Below are positions 1 through 5,871 of a stretch of 5,871 nt of DNA, one piece after another; the first letter of the stretch is position 1; every line of letters starts with the position of its first letter. The stretch is from Betaproteobacteria bacterium (lineage in GTDB: Bacteria; Pseudomonadota; Gammaproteobacteria; Burkholderiales; SG8-39). The notes under the pieces are model-generated. The model ran no database searches and was not told the origin of the DNA. It worked only from the letters and a program-made list of their open reading frames with translations. The stretch covers positions 1 to 5,871 of the forward strand of contig VBCJ01000226.1 of the NCBI GenBank assembly GCA_005884335.1. The letters are read 5' to 3'. The position numbers were made by a program, and so were the translations under genes.

Positions 1-161
1 GCGAATAAAATAGTGAAAAATAATCAGATTGCCGGCGGTGCTCAGATCCAGCTCGCTAACGGCAGGGGTGGCGTCGCCCTCGCTCCAATGCGGTTAAGAC
101 ATTCATATGGCTAGCGATTCATCGATTTTTTCATCGGTGAAAATATCAGCTCCCGGCGCAA

Positions 162-173
162 TGGGGTCAGGTC
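162..173. repeat. TGGGGTCAGGTC motif, possible relic of a REP/IS200-like (RAYT) repeat
   Basis: TGGGGTCAGGTC (GACCTGACCCCA on the other strand) is a string I associate from memory with repeats flanking REP-associated tyrosine transposase genes in proteobacteria. Only this core is recognisable; no transposase, complete repeat or target duplication is seen in the window. The lower-GC, gene-free setting is compatible with mobile-element debris, but the match is short. Confidence 0.25.
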
Positions 174-266
174 GCCGGCTCTCAAAACACCGGAAAAAGG
201 GAATAAAAAATGAATTTCCGCAAATGCCGCCTCCAGCAATATCAATGAGTTAGCATTTCGGACTCT

Positions 267-281
267 GCCGGAATTTCCGGC
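267..281. repeat. 15-bp near-perfect palindrome downstream of the operon
   Basis: GCCGGAA-T-TTCCGGC: 7-bp arms around one central base. As RNA it could fold as a 5-bp GCCGG stem with an AATTT loop. It is 78 nt beyond the ATPase stop. It has no adjoining T-run for leftward transcription, so a terminator role is doubtful; it might instead be a protein-binding site or a transcript-end stabiliser. Its right half, GAATTTCCG (271-279), recurs as a direct repeat at 212-220. Confidence 0.35.
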
Positions 282-358
282 CGCCCACCTCAAGGCGTGA
301 CTTCACATGCTGATATTTCCCAAATCTCACGGCTTGGCCGACAATTGCAAGAGGCAAG

Positions 359-1413
<1,055 letters not shown>

Positions 1414-1414
<1 letters not shown>

Positions 1415-2256
1415 CAGCTCTTCACTGCTCCGCTGGTCAGTCCGCCGACCATATACCTTCGAAAAGCATAGTAGATCGCGGCCGGCGGCAGCGCGTAGAT
1501 GAGCGCGGTCGCCATGAGGATTTCCCAGGGCGAGTCGTCCGAGGCGAGGAAGTGGCCCAGGCCGACCGCAAGCGGGATGGTGTTCTCGTGCGACAGCAGC
1601 AGGAACGCGTACAGGTACTCGTTCCAGGCGAGCAGCACGGCGTAGGTGCCGATCGCGACGAGCGACGGCGTCATCAGCGGCAGGTAGACGAGGCGGAAAA
1701 GCTGCAGCGGCGTGGCGCCGTCGATGCGCGCCGCCTCGTCGAGCTCCCACGGCAGCTTGTCGGAGGCTTGCTTCAGCACCCAGATCGCGTAGGGCGAGGC
1801 GAGCGTGACCATCGCGAGCACGAGCGACCAGCGGCTGTTCAGCAGGCCGTAGGCGCCCATCGCCTTGTACATCGGCACTGCCAGGAACGCCGCCGGGATG
1901 AAATAGGTGAAGAGCGCTGCGTTCATCACGGTGCGCCCGCCGCGTACCTTGAGGCGGCTGATGGCGAAGGCGGCGCAGGTCGCCACCGCGAGCGTGATTG
2001 CGCCCACGGCGAGCGCGATCCACAGCGAGTTCCAGATCTGGTTCCAGAAGTGGTGCAGGTAGAAGTTCTCCTGGCGGAACACCGTGCTGAAATTGCGCAG
2101 CGTCGGCTTGTCGGGCCACAGCGCGCCGGAGAACGCCGAGTCCTTCGACGAGATCGAGAACAGGAAGATGTGGTAGATCGGGATCAGCGTCCAGAGCAGG
2201 ATCGGGATCGCGACCAGCCACAGCTTCGCTTCGCTAAGAAGTTTTCTGCTGGTCAT
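1414..2256 (-). CDS. ABC importer inner-membrane permease 2 (MalG/UgpE-like)
   Basis: 280 aa, the usual length for MalG/UgpE-type subunits. It pairs with permease 1 to form the solute channel. Membrane segments lie roughly at 11-35, 75-100, 108-130, 143-163, 197-220 and 245-265. The EAA loop ELDEAARIDGATPLQLFRLV (171-190) contacts the ATPase, and WNEYLYAFLLL (211-221) plus the C-terminal GGLTSGAVK are hallmark segments of this subunit class. The ATG at 2256 is directly preceded by an in-frame TAG, so no earlier start exists. It lies 23 nt inside permease 1 and has no recognisable Shine-Dalgarno sequence, implying translational coupling. The stop shares one base with the ATPase start (TGATG). 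Confidence 0.93.
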
Positions 2257-3133
2257 CTATGGAAAGCCGTTTCATCATGAAGTAGACCATCGGCAGCACG
2301 AAAGGCAGCGCCACCACGATGGTCGCCATCGCCTGGTCCACCTGGTCGAGGCGGATATAGCGGATCCCCAGCGTGGCGAGCACGTGCGTCTGGTCCGCCG
2401 GCTGCCCGCCGGTCAGGAGGTAGACGCTGTTGAAATCGCCGAGCGTCCAGATCATGCTCAGCAGGGTCGAAGTCAAATACAGAGTCCGGATCGACGGCCA
2501 CGTCACGTACTTGAACTTCTGCCAGCCGCTCGCTCCGTCGACGCTCGCCGCCTCGTAGAGCTCCTTCGGGATTGCGAGGCGGCCGGCCATCAGGATCAGG
2601 GTCCAGAAGGGCAGCGCCTTCCAGATGTGCACCAGCATCGCCATCGCCATCGCGAGCTGCGGATTGGTGAGCCAGTTGGGCCCGTCCAGCGCCGTGAGCC
2701 GGAAGATGAGCGAGTTCACCAGCCCCCATTCCGGGTTGAGCATGAAGCGGATGGAGAAGATGGTCGGGATGGCCGGCACCGCCCAGGGAATGATGAAGAT
2801 CACGGAGAGCCAGCGGATCCACCTCTTCTCGTGAATGAAGAAGCCCGACAGATACAGGGCCAGCAGAAACTTCAGATTTACCGCAATCAACAAAAACAAA
2901 GTCGTATTGACCACGGTGCGGAAGAACACCGGGTCCTCGAACAGGCGCAGGTAGGTCGCAGGATTGCGCGCGAGCCACAGGCCGTACGTGACCGGGTAGA
3001 GCACGAACACGCCGAACACGAGCAGATACGGGGCGATGAGGATGAGCCCCCATGTCTGCCACGTGGTGAGACCCTTCCGGGGAGGCTCTACCGGGCTCGC
3101 CGGCTGCACCCCCGGAAGGACAATCGAGGACAC
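2234..3133 (-). CDS. ABC importer inner-membrane permease 1 (MalF/UgpA-like)
   Basis: 299 aa. One of two channel subunits of the CUT1 importer. About six membrane segments are visible: roughly 28-54, 72-99, 106-128, 160-186, 216-234 and 266-287. The EAA loop that docks on the ATPase is ELYEAASVDGASGWQKFKYV (191-210). The first periplasmic loop is short: 'YGLWLARNPATYLRLFEDP' passes straight from membrane segment 1 to the region before segment 2, lacking the longer 'FTDW...FVGLDNY' stretch of MalF and UgpA. The N-terminal 20 residues are proline-rich and probably disordered. The start is GTG at 3133, 7 nt after the binding-protein stop; the only ribosome-binding signal is AGGG overlapping that stop codon, so initiation is probably weak and coupled. 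The 3' end overlaps permease 2 by 23 nt. Confidence 0.92.
   Translation of the reverse strand: MSSIVLPGVQPASPVEPPRKGLTTWQTWGLILIAPYLLVFGVFVLYPVTYGLWLARNPATYLRLFEDPVFFRTVVNTTLFLLIAVNLKFLLALYLSGFFIHEKRWIRWLSVIFIIPWAVPAIPTIFSIRFMLNPEWGLVNSLIFRLTALDGPNWLTNPQLAMAMAMLVHIWKALPFWTLILMAGRLAIPKELYEAASVDGASGWQKFKYVTWPSIRTLYLTSTLLSMIWTLGDFNSVYLLTGGQPADQTHVLATLGIRYIRLDQVDQAMATIVVALPFVLPMVYFMMKRLSIDDQQKTS
3073..3119 (-). repeat. 10-bp inverted repeat / potential mRNA hairpin at the start of permease 1
   Basis: CCTTCCGGGG (3073-3082) and CCCCGGAAGG (3110-3119) are perfect inverted repeats with a 27-nt loop. The loop contains another CCGG/CCGG pair (3091-3094 and 3100-3103). The structure begins 14 nt after the GTG start of permease 1 and so sits about 20 nt beyond the binding-protein stop codon. 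It lies within coding sequence for the disordered, proline-rich N-terminal tail of the permease, where sequence is free to vary. There is no T-run, so it is not an intrinsic terminator. A stem here could block 3' exonucleases or slow ribosomes, raising binding protein relative to permease. Confidence 0.5.
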
Positions 3134-3140
3134 GTAAACC

Positions 3141-4505
3141 CTAGCCGGCGACTTGCTTGATCCTCGCGATCATCTCGTCGACCGCCTTCTCCGCCGGCCA
3201 CTTGTCGTTGGCGATGCGGTTGATCGCTTTGGCCCAGACGTTCTCGTTGTTGAGGATCGTGAACTTGTAGTTCTTGGTGAACTCGAACGGCACCGTGCCG
3301 GCCGAGAACTGGTTGTGCACGATCTTGCGGTGCGGGTCGTTGGTCCAGAAGTCGCGCGCCGCGCCCGTCTTGGTCACCGGGTACCAGCGGCCGAGCGCGC
3401 CCTCGACGTACGGGATCAGGTTCTCGTCCTGCATCATGAACTGGACGAACTCCTTGCCGCGCTTCTTGTTCTTGGCGTTCTCGAAGATCACGCCGACCTT
3501 GACCGCCGAGCGGTACACCATCGGCTTGCCGTCGGGCTTGGCCGGGAAGCCGGAGGTGGCGATCAGCTCGCTGTAGTTCTTCTTCGCCTCGGCGCGCTGC
3601 TCCGGCGTGAGCTTGTCGTTGTTCGAGTCGTCGAGCCACTTCGCGGCGATCGAGATGGTCGCGTTGTGCGTCATCATGATCTGCTTGTTGTGGAAAGCGA
3701 CGTTGTTGTCCGGGTCCTTCCAGTTCACGGCCGAAGGCGGCGTGCAGCCCTTCTCGATGGTGGAGGCGTAGTCGCTGACCGCGGCGACCAGGCCCTTGCG
3801 CACCTCGGGCTTGTCGACGGTCAGCTTGCCGTCGTCGTCCACCACCTTGACGTTGTACGCGTCCATGTAGGTGAGGAACGAGTAGAACGAGTCCGAGGAA
3901 TCGACGCCCATCGGCGAGCCGATCGAGTAGATGCGCTTGCCGCTCTTCTTGCGGTAGCCGGCCTGCGCCTTGTCGCACCAGAAGTCCCAGTAGGCTTTCC
4001 AGGTCCTCGGGATGTCGGTCTCCCTGTAGCCCGCTTCCGCGAGCATGTCCTTCCAGTACTGGATGTGCATGGTCTGGCGCTTCATCGGGAAGGCGTAGTA
4101 GGCGCGCTTCTTCGTCTTCTCGTTCAGCAGGTAGACCGTCTCGAGCGTCACCGGCAGGAAATTCGCCTTCATCGGCACGAGGATGTCCGAGAGGTCCTCG
4201 AGGCGCCCCTCGGCGGCCCACTTGCCGGCGACCTGGAAGTCGAACACGTCGCCGTACGCCACGTCGGGCGGCGTGCCCGAGTCGAGCGCCGCCACCGCCT
4301 TCGGCACCGACTCCTGAGGCGAGTAGCGCGACAGCTCGACCTTGACGCCGGTCTTCTTCTGGAACTTGTCGACCATGTCGTCGAGCGCCTTGTCCTCCTG
4401 CGGATAGAACCCCTTGGTCCAGTACACCACCAGCGTTTCCTGCGACAGCGCCGGCAGCGAGAACGCGGCGAAAAGCAGTGCTGCAGCGAATTTCTTGTAA
4501 GTCAT
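3141..4505 (-). CDS. periplasmic solute-binding protein of a CUT1 sugar-type ABC importer (SBP_bac_1 / UgpB-MalE class)
   Basis: 454 aa. Captures the solute in the periplasm and delivers it to the permeases encoded next. Residues 1-21 form a Sec signal peptide (MTYKK, then FAAALLFAAFSLPALS) with signal peptidase I cleavage before Gln22; no lipobox cysteine, so it is a soluble periplasmic protein. The mature protein opens with TLVVYWTKGF, the first beta strand of the family, followed by the GTPPDVAYGD segment (77-86) typical of extracellular binding protein family 1. The C-terminal lobe contains ENLIPYVEGALGRWYPV (361-377) and a terminal DEMIARIKQVAG helix, both in the pattern I associate with one proteobacterial CUT1 subgroup. 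The mature chain has only two cysteines, Cys177 and Cys254, which could form a disulfide. Length is normal for the family (about 420-460 aa). The solute is not identifiable; several aromatic residues (Tyr/Trp/Phe at 171-176 and 208-213) would suit sugar stacking, but this is inference. Confidence 0.93.
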   Translation of the reverse strand: MTYKKFAAALLFAAFSLPALSQETLVVYWTKGFYPQEDKALDDMVDKFQKKTGVKVELSRYSPQESVPKAVAALDSGTPPDVAYGDVFDFQVAGKWAAEGRLEDLSDILVPMKANFLPVTLETVYLLNEKTKKRAYYAFPMKRQTMHIQYWKDMLAEAGYRETDIPRTWKAYWDFWCDKAQAGYRKKSGKRIYSIGSPMGVDSSDSFYSFLTYMDAYNVKVVDDDGKLTVDKPEVRKGLVAAVSDYASTIEKGCTPPSAVNWKDPDNNVAFHNKQIMMTHNATISIAAKWLDDSNNDKLTPEQRAEAKKNYSELIATSGFPAKPDGKPMVYRSAVKVGVIFENAKNKKRGKEFVQFMMQDENLIPYVEGALGRWYPVTKTGAARDFWTNDPHRKIVHNQFSAGTVPFEFTKNYKFTILNNENVWAKAINRIANDKWPAEKAVDEMIARIKQVAG

Positions 4506-4512
4506 GGGTAGC

Positions 4513-4518
4513 CCTCCT
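4513..4518 (-). promoter_or_regulatory. strong ribosome binding site of the binding-protein gene
   Basis: A full AGGAGG on the minus strand, 7 nt before ATG at 4505. It decides the start: the frame stays open to an ATG at 4577, but that one has no ribosome binding site and would bury the signal peptide behind 24 polar residues. It is the strongest such site in the window, fitting the need for excess binding protein over permease. Confidence 0.85.
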
Positions 4519-4537
4519 CGTCGTATGGTACTGGACA

Positions 4538-4567
4538 ATTTCAATTCCCGGTCCGATGGATTGAAAT
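4538..4567. promoter_or_regulatory. perfect 8-bp dyad upstream of the binding-protein gene (operator or mRNA hairpin)
   Basis: ATTTCAAT (4538-4545) and ATTGAAAT (4560-4567) are exact inverted repeats separated by 14 nt. Half-site centres are 22 bp apart, about two helical turns. The spacer holds a small second dyad, CGG-T-CCG (4549-4555), almost on the same axis. It lies in the 79-nt gap between the MetX-like hydrolase stop and the binding-protein start, with its nearest edge 32 nt before the ATG. It could be a dimeric repressor/activator site or an AU-rich stem-loop in the transcript. No T-run follows on the minus strand, so it is not an intrinsic terminator. I see no good -10/-35 pair around it; TTGAAA in one arm resembles a -35 box but has no matching -10 at proper spacing. 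Confidence 0.45.
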
Positions 4568-4584
4568 GCCGGCGCATCTGGAAT

Positions 4585-5664
4585 TCACTGCTTCCCCATC
4601 CTCGGCGCCTTCTGCAGCAGATCGGCGAGATGTTCTTTCCACAGTGCCGCGTTGCCGGTGGTGCCGTGCCCGCGCGTGTCGCCGCTCGCCGGGATGAGCA
4701 CGGTGCGCCCGTTCTTCACGCGCTTGATCTCGCGCTCGGGGATTCCGAGCTCCGGCGGGTTGCGCTCGTCGTCGGCGGCGTTGATCGCGACGAGCGCCGC
4801 GCGGATGCGTTCCAGAAACGGCGACGGGTTGTAGTCGTCCGAGGATTCCCATTGATACAGGACATCGTTGGCGTCGCCGCGGAAGGGCTGCGCGAGGCGC
4901 TGCGCGACGATCGCGTCGGCCTTCTCGCGCGTGGACGCCTGCTTGTAGTACGCCTGCGATCCGCCCGAGGTGGCGATTCCGAACTGAACCAGGATCCTCT
5001 GCATGCCGCGCGGCTGCGCGCCGTAGTCGCCCCCGTTCCACTCCGGGTCGTTGCGGATGGCGTCGGCGAGCATCCTGCGCAGCATCCAGTTGCGGCCCGA
5101 CATCTCGGTCGGCTGGCAGGCCATCGGCACGAGCGCGTCCATGAATTCGGGGTATTTAACACCCCAGATCCAGGTCTGCATTCCGCCCATCGAGTTGCCG
5201 AGCACGAGGCGCAGGTGCTTGACACCCAAGCCCTCGGTCACGAGGCGATGCTGCGCGAGCACCATGTCCTCGTAGTTGTACTTGGGAAAACGCGCTCGCA
5301 GGCCGTCGGAAGGACGGGTCGATTTTCCCGTGCCGAGGGCGTCGGGCAGGATGACGAAGTAGCGGCTCGCGTCGAGCGGCTGCCCCGGCCCGAAGAGCTC
5401 GCCCGCGAAGTCCTTCGTGAGCAGCGTGGCGCCGGATCCGGCGGTTCCGTGCAGGACGAGCACCGGCTCGCCCGAAGGCGCGCCGACGGTGGTGTAATGC
5501 AGGCGCACTTCGGGCATCGCCTCGCCCGAGTGGAAGCGAAAGTCCCGCGCCACCCAGTCGGCTTCCTTCGGGGCGGGGTAGTCCGCTGCCTGGACCGGCA
5601 AGGCGACCAGAGCGAGTGCCGCAAGCGGGAAGGCCCTGATGAATGGTGTGACGAGTTCCTTCAT
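4585..5664 (-). CDS. exported alpha/beta hydrolase, MetX/homoserine O-acetyltransferase-like
   Basis: 359 aa. Residues 1-26 look like a Sec signal peptide: a short charged start, a hydrophobic run (AFPLAALALVALPV) and a VQA-AD cleavage site. The mature part has the alpha/beta-hydrolase fold: LHGTAGSG near residues 71-78 (oxyanion region), nucleophile elbow GNSMGG with Ser158, a lid with IRNDPEWNGGDY (203-214) typical of MetX relatives, acid candidates Asp298/Asp299 in NAADDERNPPE, and catalytic His333 in RGHGTTG. True homoserine O-acetyltransferases act in the cytoplasm in methionine synthesis. The signal peptide and the altered active-site surroundings (GNSMGG, HGTAGSG) argue for a periplasmic hydrolase or acyltransferase of another substrate. 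The ATG at 5664 is supported by GGAGG with a 6-nt spacer and a 4-nt overlap with the upstream hydrolase gene. It lies 79 nt before the binding-protein gene on the same strand. Fold and triad are confident; the reaction is not known. Confidence 0.9.
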   Translation of the reverse strand: MKELVTPFIRAFPLAALALVALPVQAADYPAPKEADWVARDFRFHSGEAMPEVRLHYTTVGAPSGEPVLVLHGTAGSGATLLTKDFAGELFGPGQPLDASRYFVILPDALGTGKSTRPSDGLRARFPKYNYEDMVLAQHRLVTEGLGVKHLRLVLGNSMGGMQTWIWGVKYPEFMDALVPMACQPTEMSGRNWMLRRMLADAIRNDPEWNGGDYGAQPRGMQRILVQFGIATSGGSQAYYKQASTREKADAIVAQRLAQPFRGDANDVLYQWESSDDYNPSPFLERIRAALVAINAADDERNPPELGIPEREIKRVKNGRTVLIPASGDTRGHGTTGNAALWKEHLADLLQKAPRMGKQ

Positions 5665-5871
5665 ATCGATCCTCCAACTGTGCCAGATACCCAGACTCCG
5701 GAACTCTCCGCGATCTCAGCCAGAATTTCCTCGTCCGATCTTCCCGAGCTCTTGAGGACGTGGAAGCTGTGATCCGCGCCTTCCAGCCAGTGCATCGTCC
5801 AGCGGCCGGTCAGACGATCGACCACGCCTTGCATCAGATCGCGCCGGCAAAGCGCGTCGCGGGTGCCGTTC
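5661..5871 (-). CDS. alpha/beta hydrolase, KANL3/Tex30-like (COG3571 type), C-terminal part only
   Basis: Partial gene; the N-terminus lies beyond the right edge. The 69 visible residues begin NGTRDAL and contain HWLEGADHSFHVLKSSGR. In this hydrolase group the GTRD aspartate and the DHSF histidine are the acid and base of the Ser-Asp-His triad (visible residues D5 and H34), and the tail 'SGRS/T-DEE' is characteristic. The nucleophile serine would be upstream and is not seen. The enzyme is expected to be a small cytoplasmic serine hydrolase of unknown substrate. The TGA stop overlaps the ATG of the next gene by 4 nt (ATGA), so the two are probably translated as a coupled pair. The last 16 residues run through the next gene's ribosome binding site and look unlike the family, so the natural C-terminus may be slightly extended here. 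Family call is from recalled motifs; substrate unknown. Confidence 0.78.
   Translation of the reverse strand, partial: NGTRDALCRRDLMQGVVDRLTGRWTMHWLEGADHSFHVLKSSGRSDEEILAEIAESSGVWVSGTVGGSI
5671..5675 (-). promoter_or_regulatory. ribosome binding site of the MetX-like hydrolase
   Basis: GGAGG on the minus strand, 6 nt before the ATG at 5664. It lies inside the last codons of the upstream hydrolase gene and fixes the start that places the signal peptide at the N-terminus. Confidence 0.75.

Larger units (their letters stand above)
1..358. other. non-coding stretch downstream of the importer operon
   Basis: No supportable gene on either strand. Hand counting gives roughly 50% GC, against about 60-68% in sampled lines of the genes. 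The longest open frame is a 60-codon minus-strand one with no ribosome binding site and no recognisable fold. The stretch contains TTTTCA-TCGG-TGAAAA (128-143), a small hairpin without a GC stem; a palindrome at 267-281; and the motif at 162-173 described separately. A terminator for the leftward operon should be here but none with a GC-rich stem followed by a T-run on the minus strand could be found. Confidence 0.6.

Noticed and set aside
128..143. TTTTCA-TCGG-TGAAAA hairpin as an intrinsic terminator
   Set aside because: The stem is only 6 bp and AT-rich with no proper GC stem before the T-run in either orientation, and it is more than 200 nt from the ATPase stop.
111..293. 60-codon minus-strand open frame in the left flank
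   Set aside because: No ribosome binding site, no recognised domain, and the middle (AGDLTPL) is the translation of a repeat-like motif. Treated as non-coding.
1415..2221. Upstream in-frame extension of the ATPase by 269 codons
   Set aside because: The extension is an out-of-frame reading of permease 2, Arg/Ala/Pro-rich with no domain. The ATG at 1414 gives a normal-length ATPase starting just before its first beta strand and overlapping the preceding stop by one base.
3153..4511. 452-codon open frame on the plus strand opposite the binding-protein gene
   Set aside because: Its translation is a low-complexity run rich in Leu, Val, Arg, His and Asp with no fold motif, as expected for the antisense frame of a high-GC gene; the minus-strand frame encodes a clear binding protein with signal peptide and ribosome binding site.
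4525..4566. TTGAAA in the dyad as the -35 box of an internal promoter
   Set aside because: No -10-like hexamer occurs 16-18 nt downstream on the minus strand; the only loosely similar hexamer is about 11 nt away.
4506..4577. Longer start of the binding protein at the ATG at 4577
   Set aside because: No ribosome binding site there, and it would place 24 polar residues before the signal peptide; the ATG at 4505 has a full AGGAGG.
4504..5772. 422-codon open frame on the plus strand opposite the MetX-like hydrolase
   Set aside because: Arg/Val/Ala-rich shadow with no motif; the opposite strand has the catalytic triad, signal peptide and ribosome binding site. It also runs through the start of the real gene and into its neighbour.

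Overview
The window reads as one leftward (minus-strand) transcription unit from a high-GC Gram-negative bacterium, most likely a proteobacterium of the alpha or beta type. The reasons are GC-rich genes with tight start/stop overlaps, a solute-binding protein with a Sec signal peptide and no lipobox cysteine (a free periplasmic protein rather than a Gram-positive lipoprotein), and resemblance of the permeases and binding protein to sugar-importer cassettes that I know from proteobacteria. The species cannot be fixed from this sequence.

Layout, in the direction of transcription (right to left). At 5871-5661 is the C-terminal end of an alpha/beta hydrolase of the KANL3/Tex30-like (COG3571-type) group, cut by the window edge. 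It overlaps by 4 nt (ATGA) a complete, apparently exported alpha/beta hydrolase of the MetX/homoserine-acetyltransferase-like family (5664-4585). A 79-nt gap follows, holding a perfect 8-bp dyad, and then a complete CUT1/MalEFGK-type ABC importer: periplasmic solute-binding protein (4505-3141), first permease (3133-2234), second permease (2256-1414) and MalK/UgpC-type ATPase (1414-359). The two permease genes overlap by 23 nt, and permease 2 and the ATPase share one base (TGATG), so translation is probably coupled from the first permease onward. A 10-bp inverted repeat lies just inside the first permease gene, near the junction with the binding-protein gene.

How the genes work together. The four transporter proteins make a full ATP-driven importer: the binding protein captures solute in the periplasm, the two permeases form the channel, and the ATPase dimer powers it. 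The solute cannot be named from sequence; family membership points to a sugar, oligosaccharide, polyol or glycerophosphodiester-like compound. The two hydrolases upstream, one with an export signal, suggest that an ester- or acyl-linked compound may be processed near the transporter. That link is inference from gene order.

The left 358 bases carry no supportable gene. By hand count they are about 50% GC, lower than the genes. They hold a short palindrome, a 9-bp direct repeat and a TGGGGTCAGGTC string that resembles debris of REP/IS200-like repeats. No convincing terminator or promoter was found anywhere. The operon promoter probably lies beyond the right edge. Nothing here is clearly a new system; the most unusual points are the hydrolase-transporter association and the two inverted repeats flanking the binding-protein gene.
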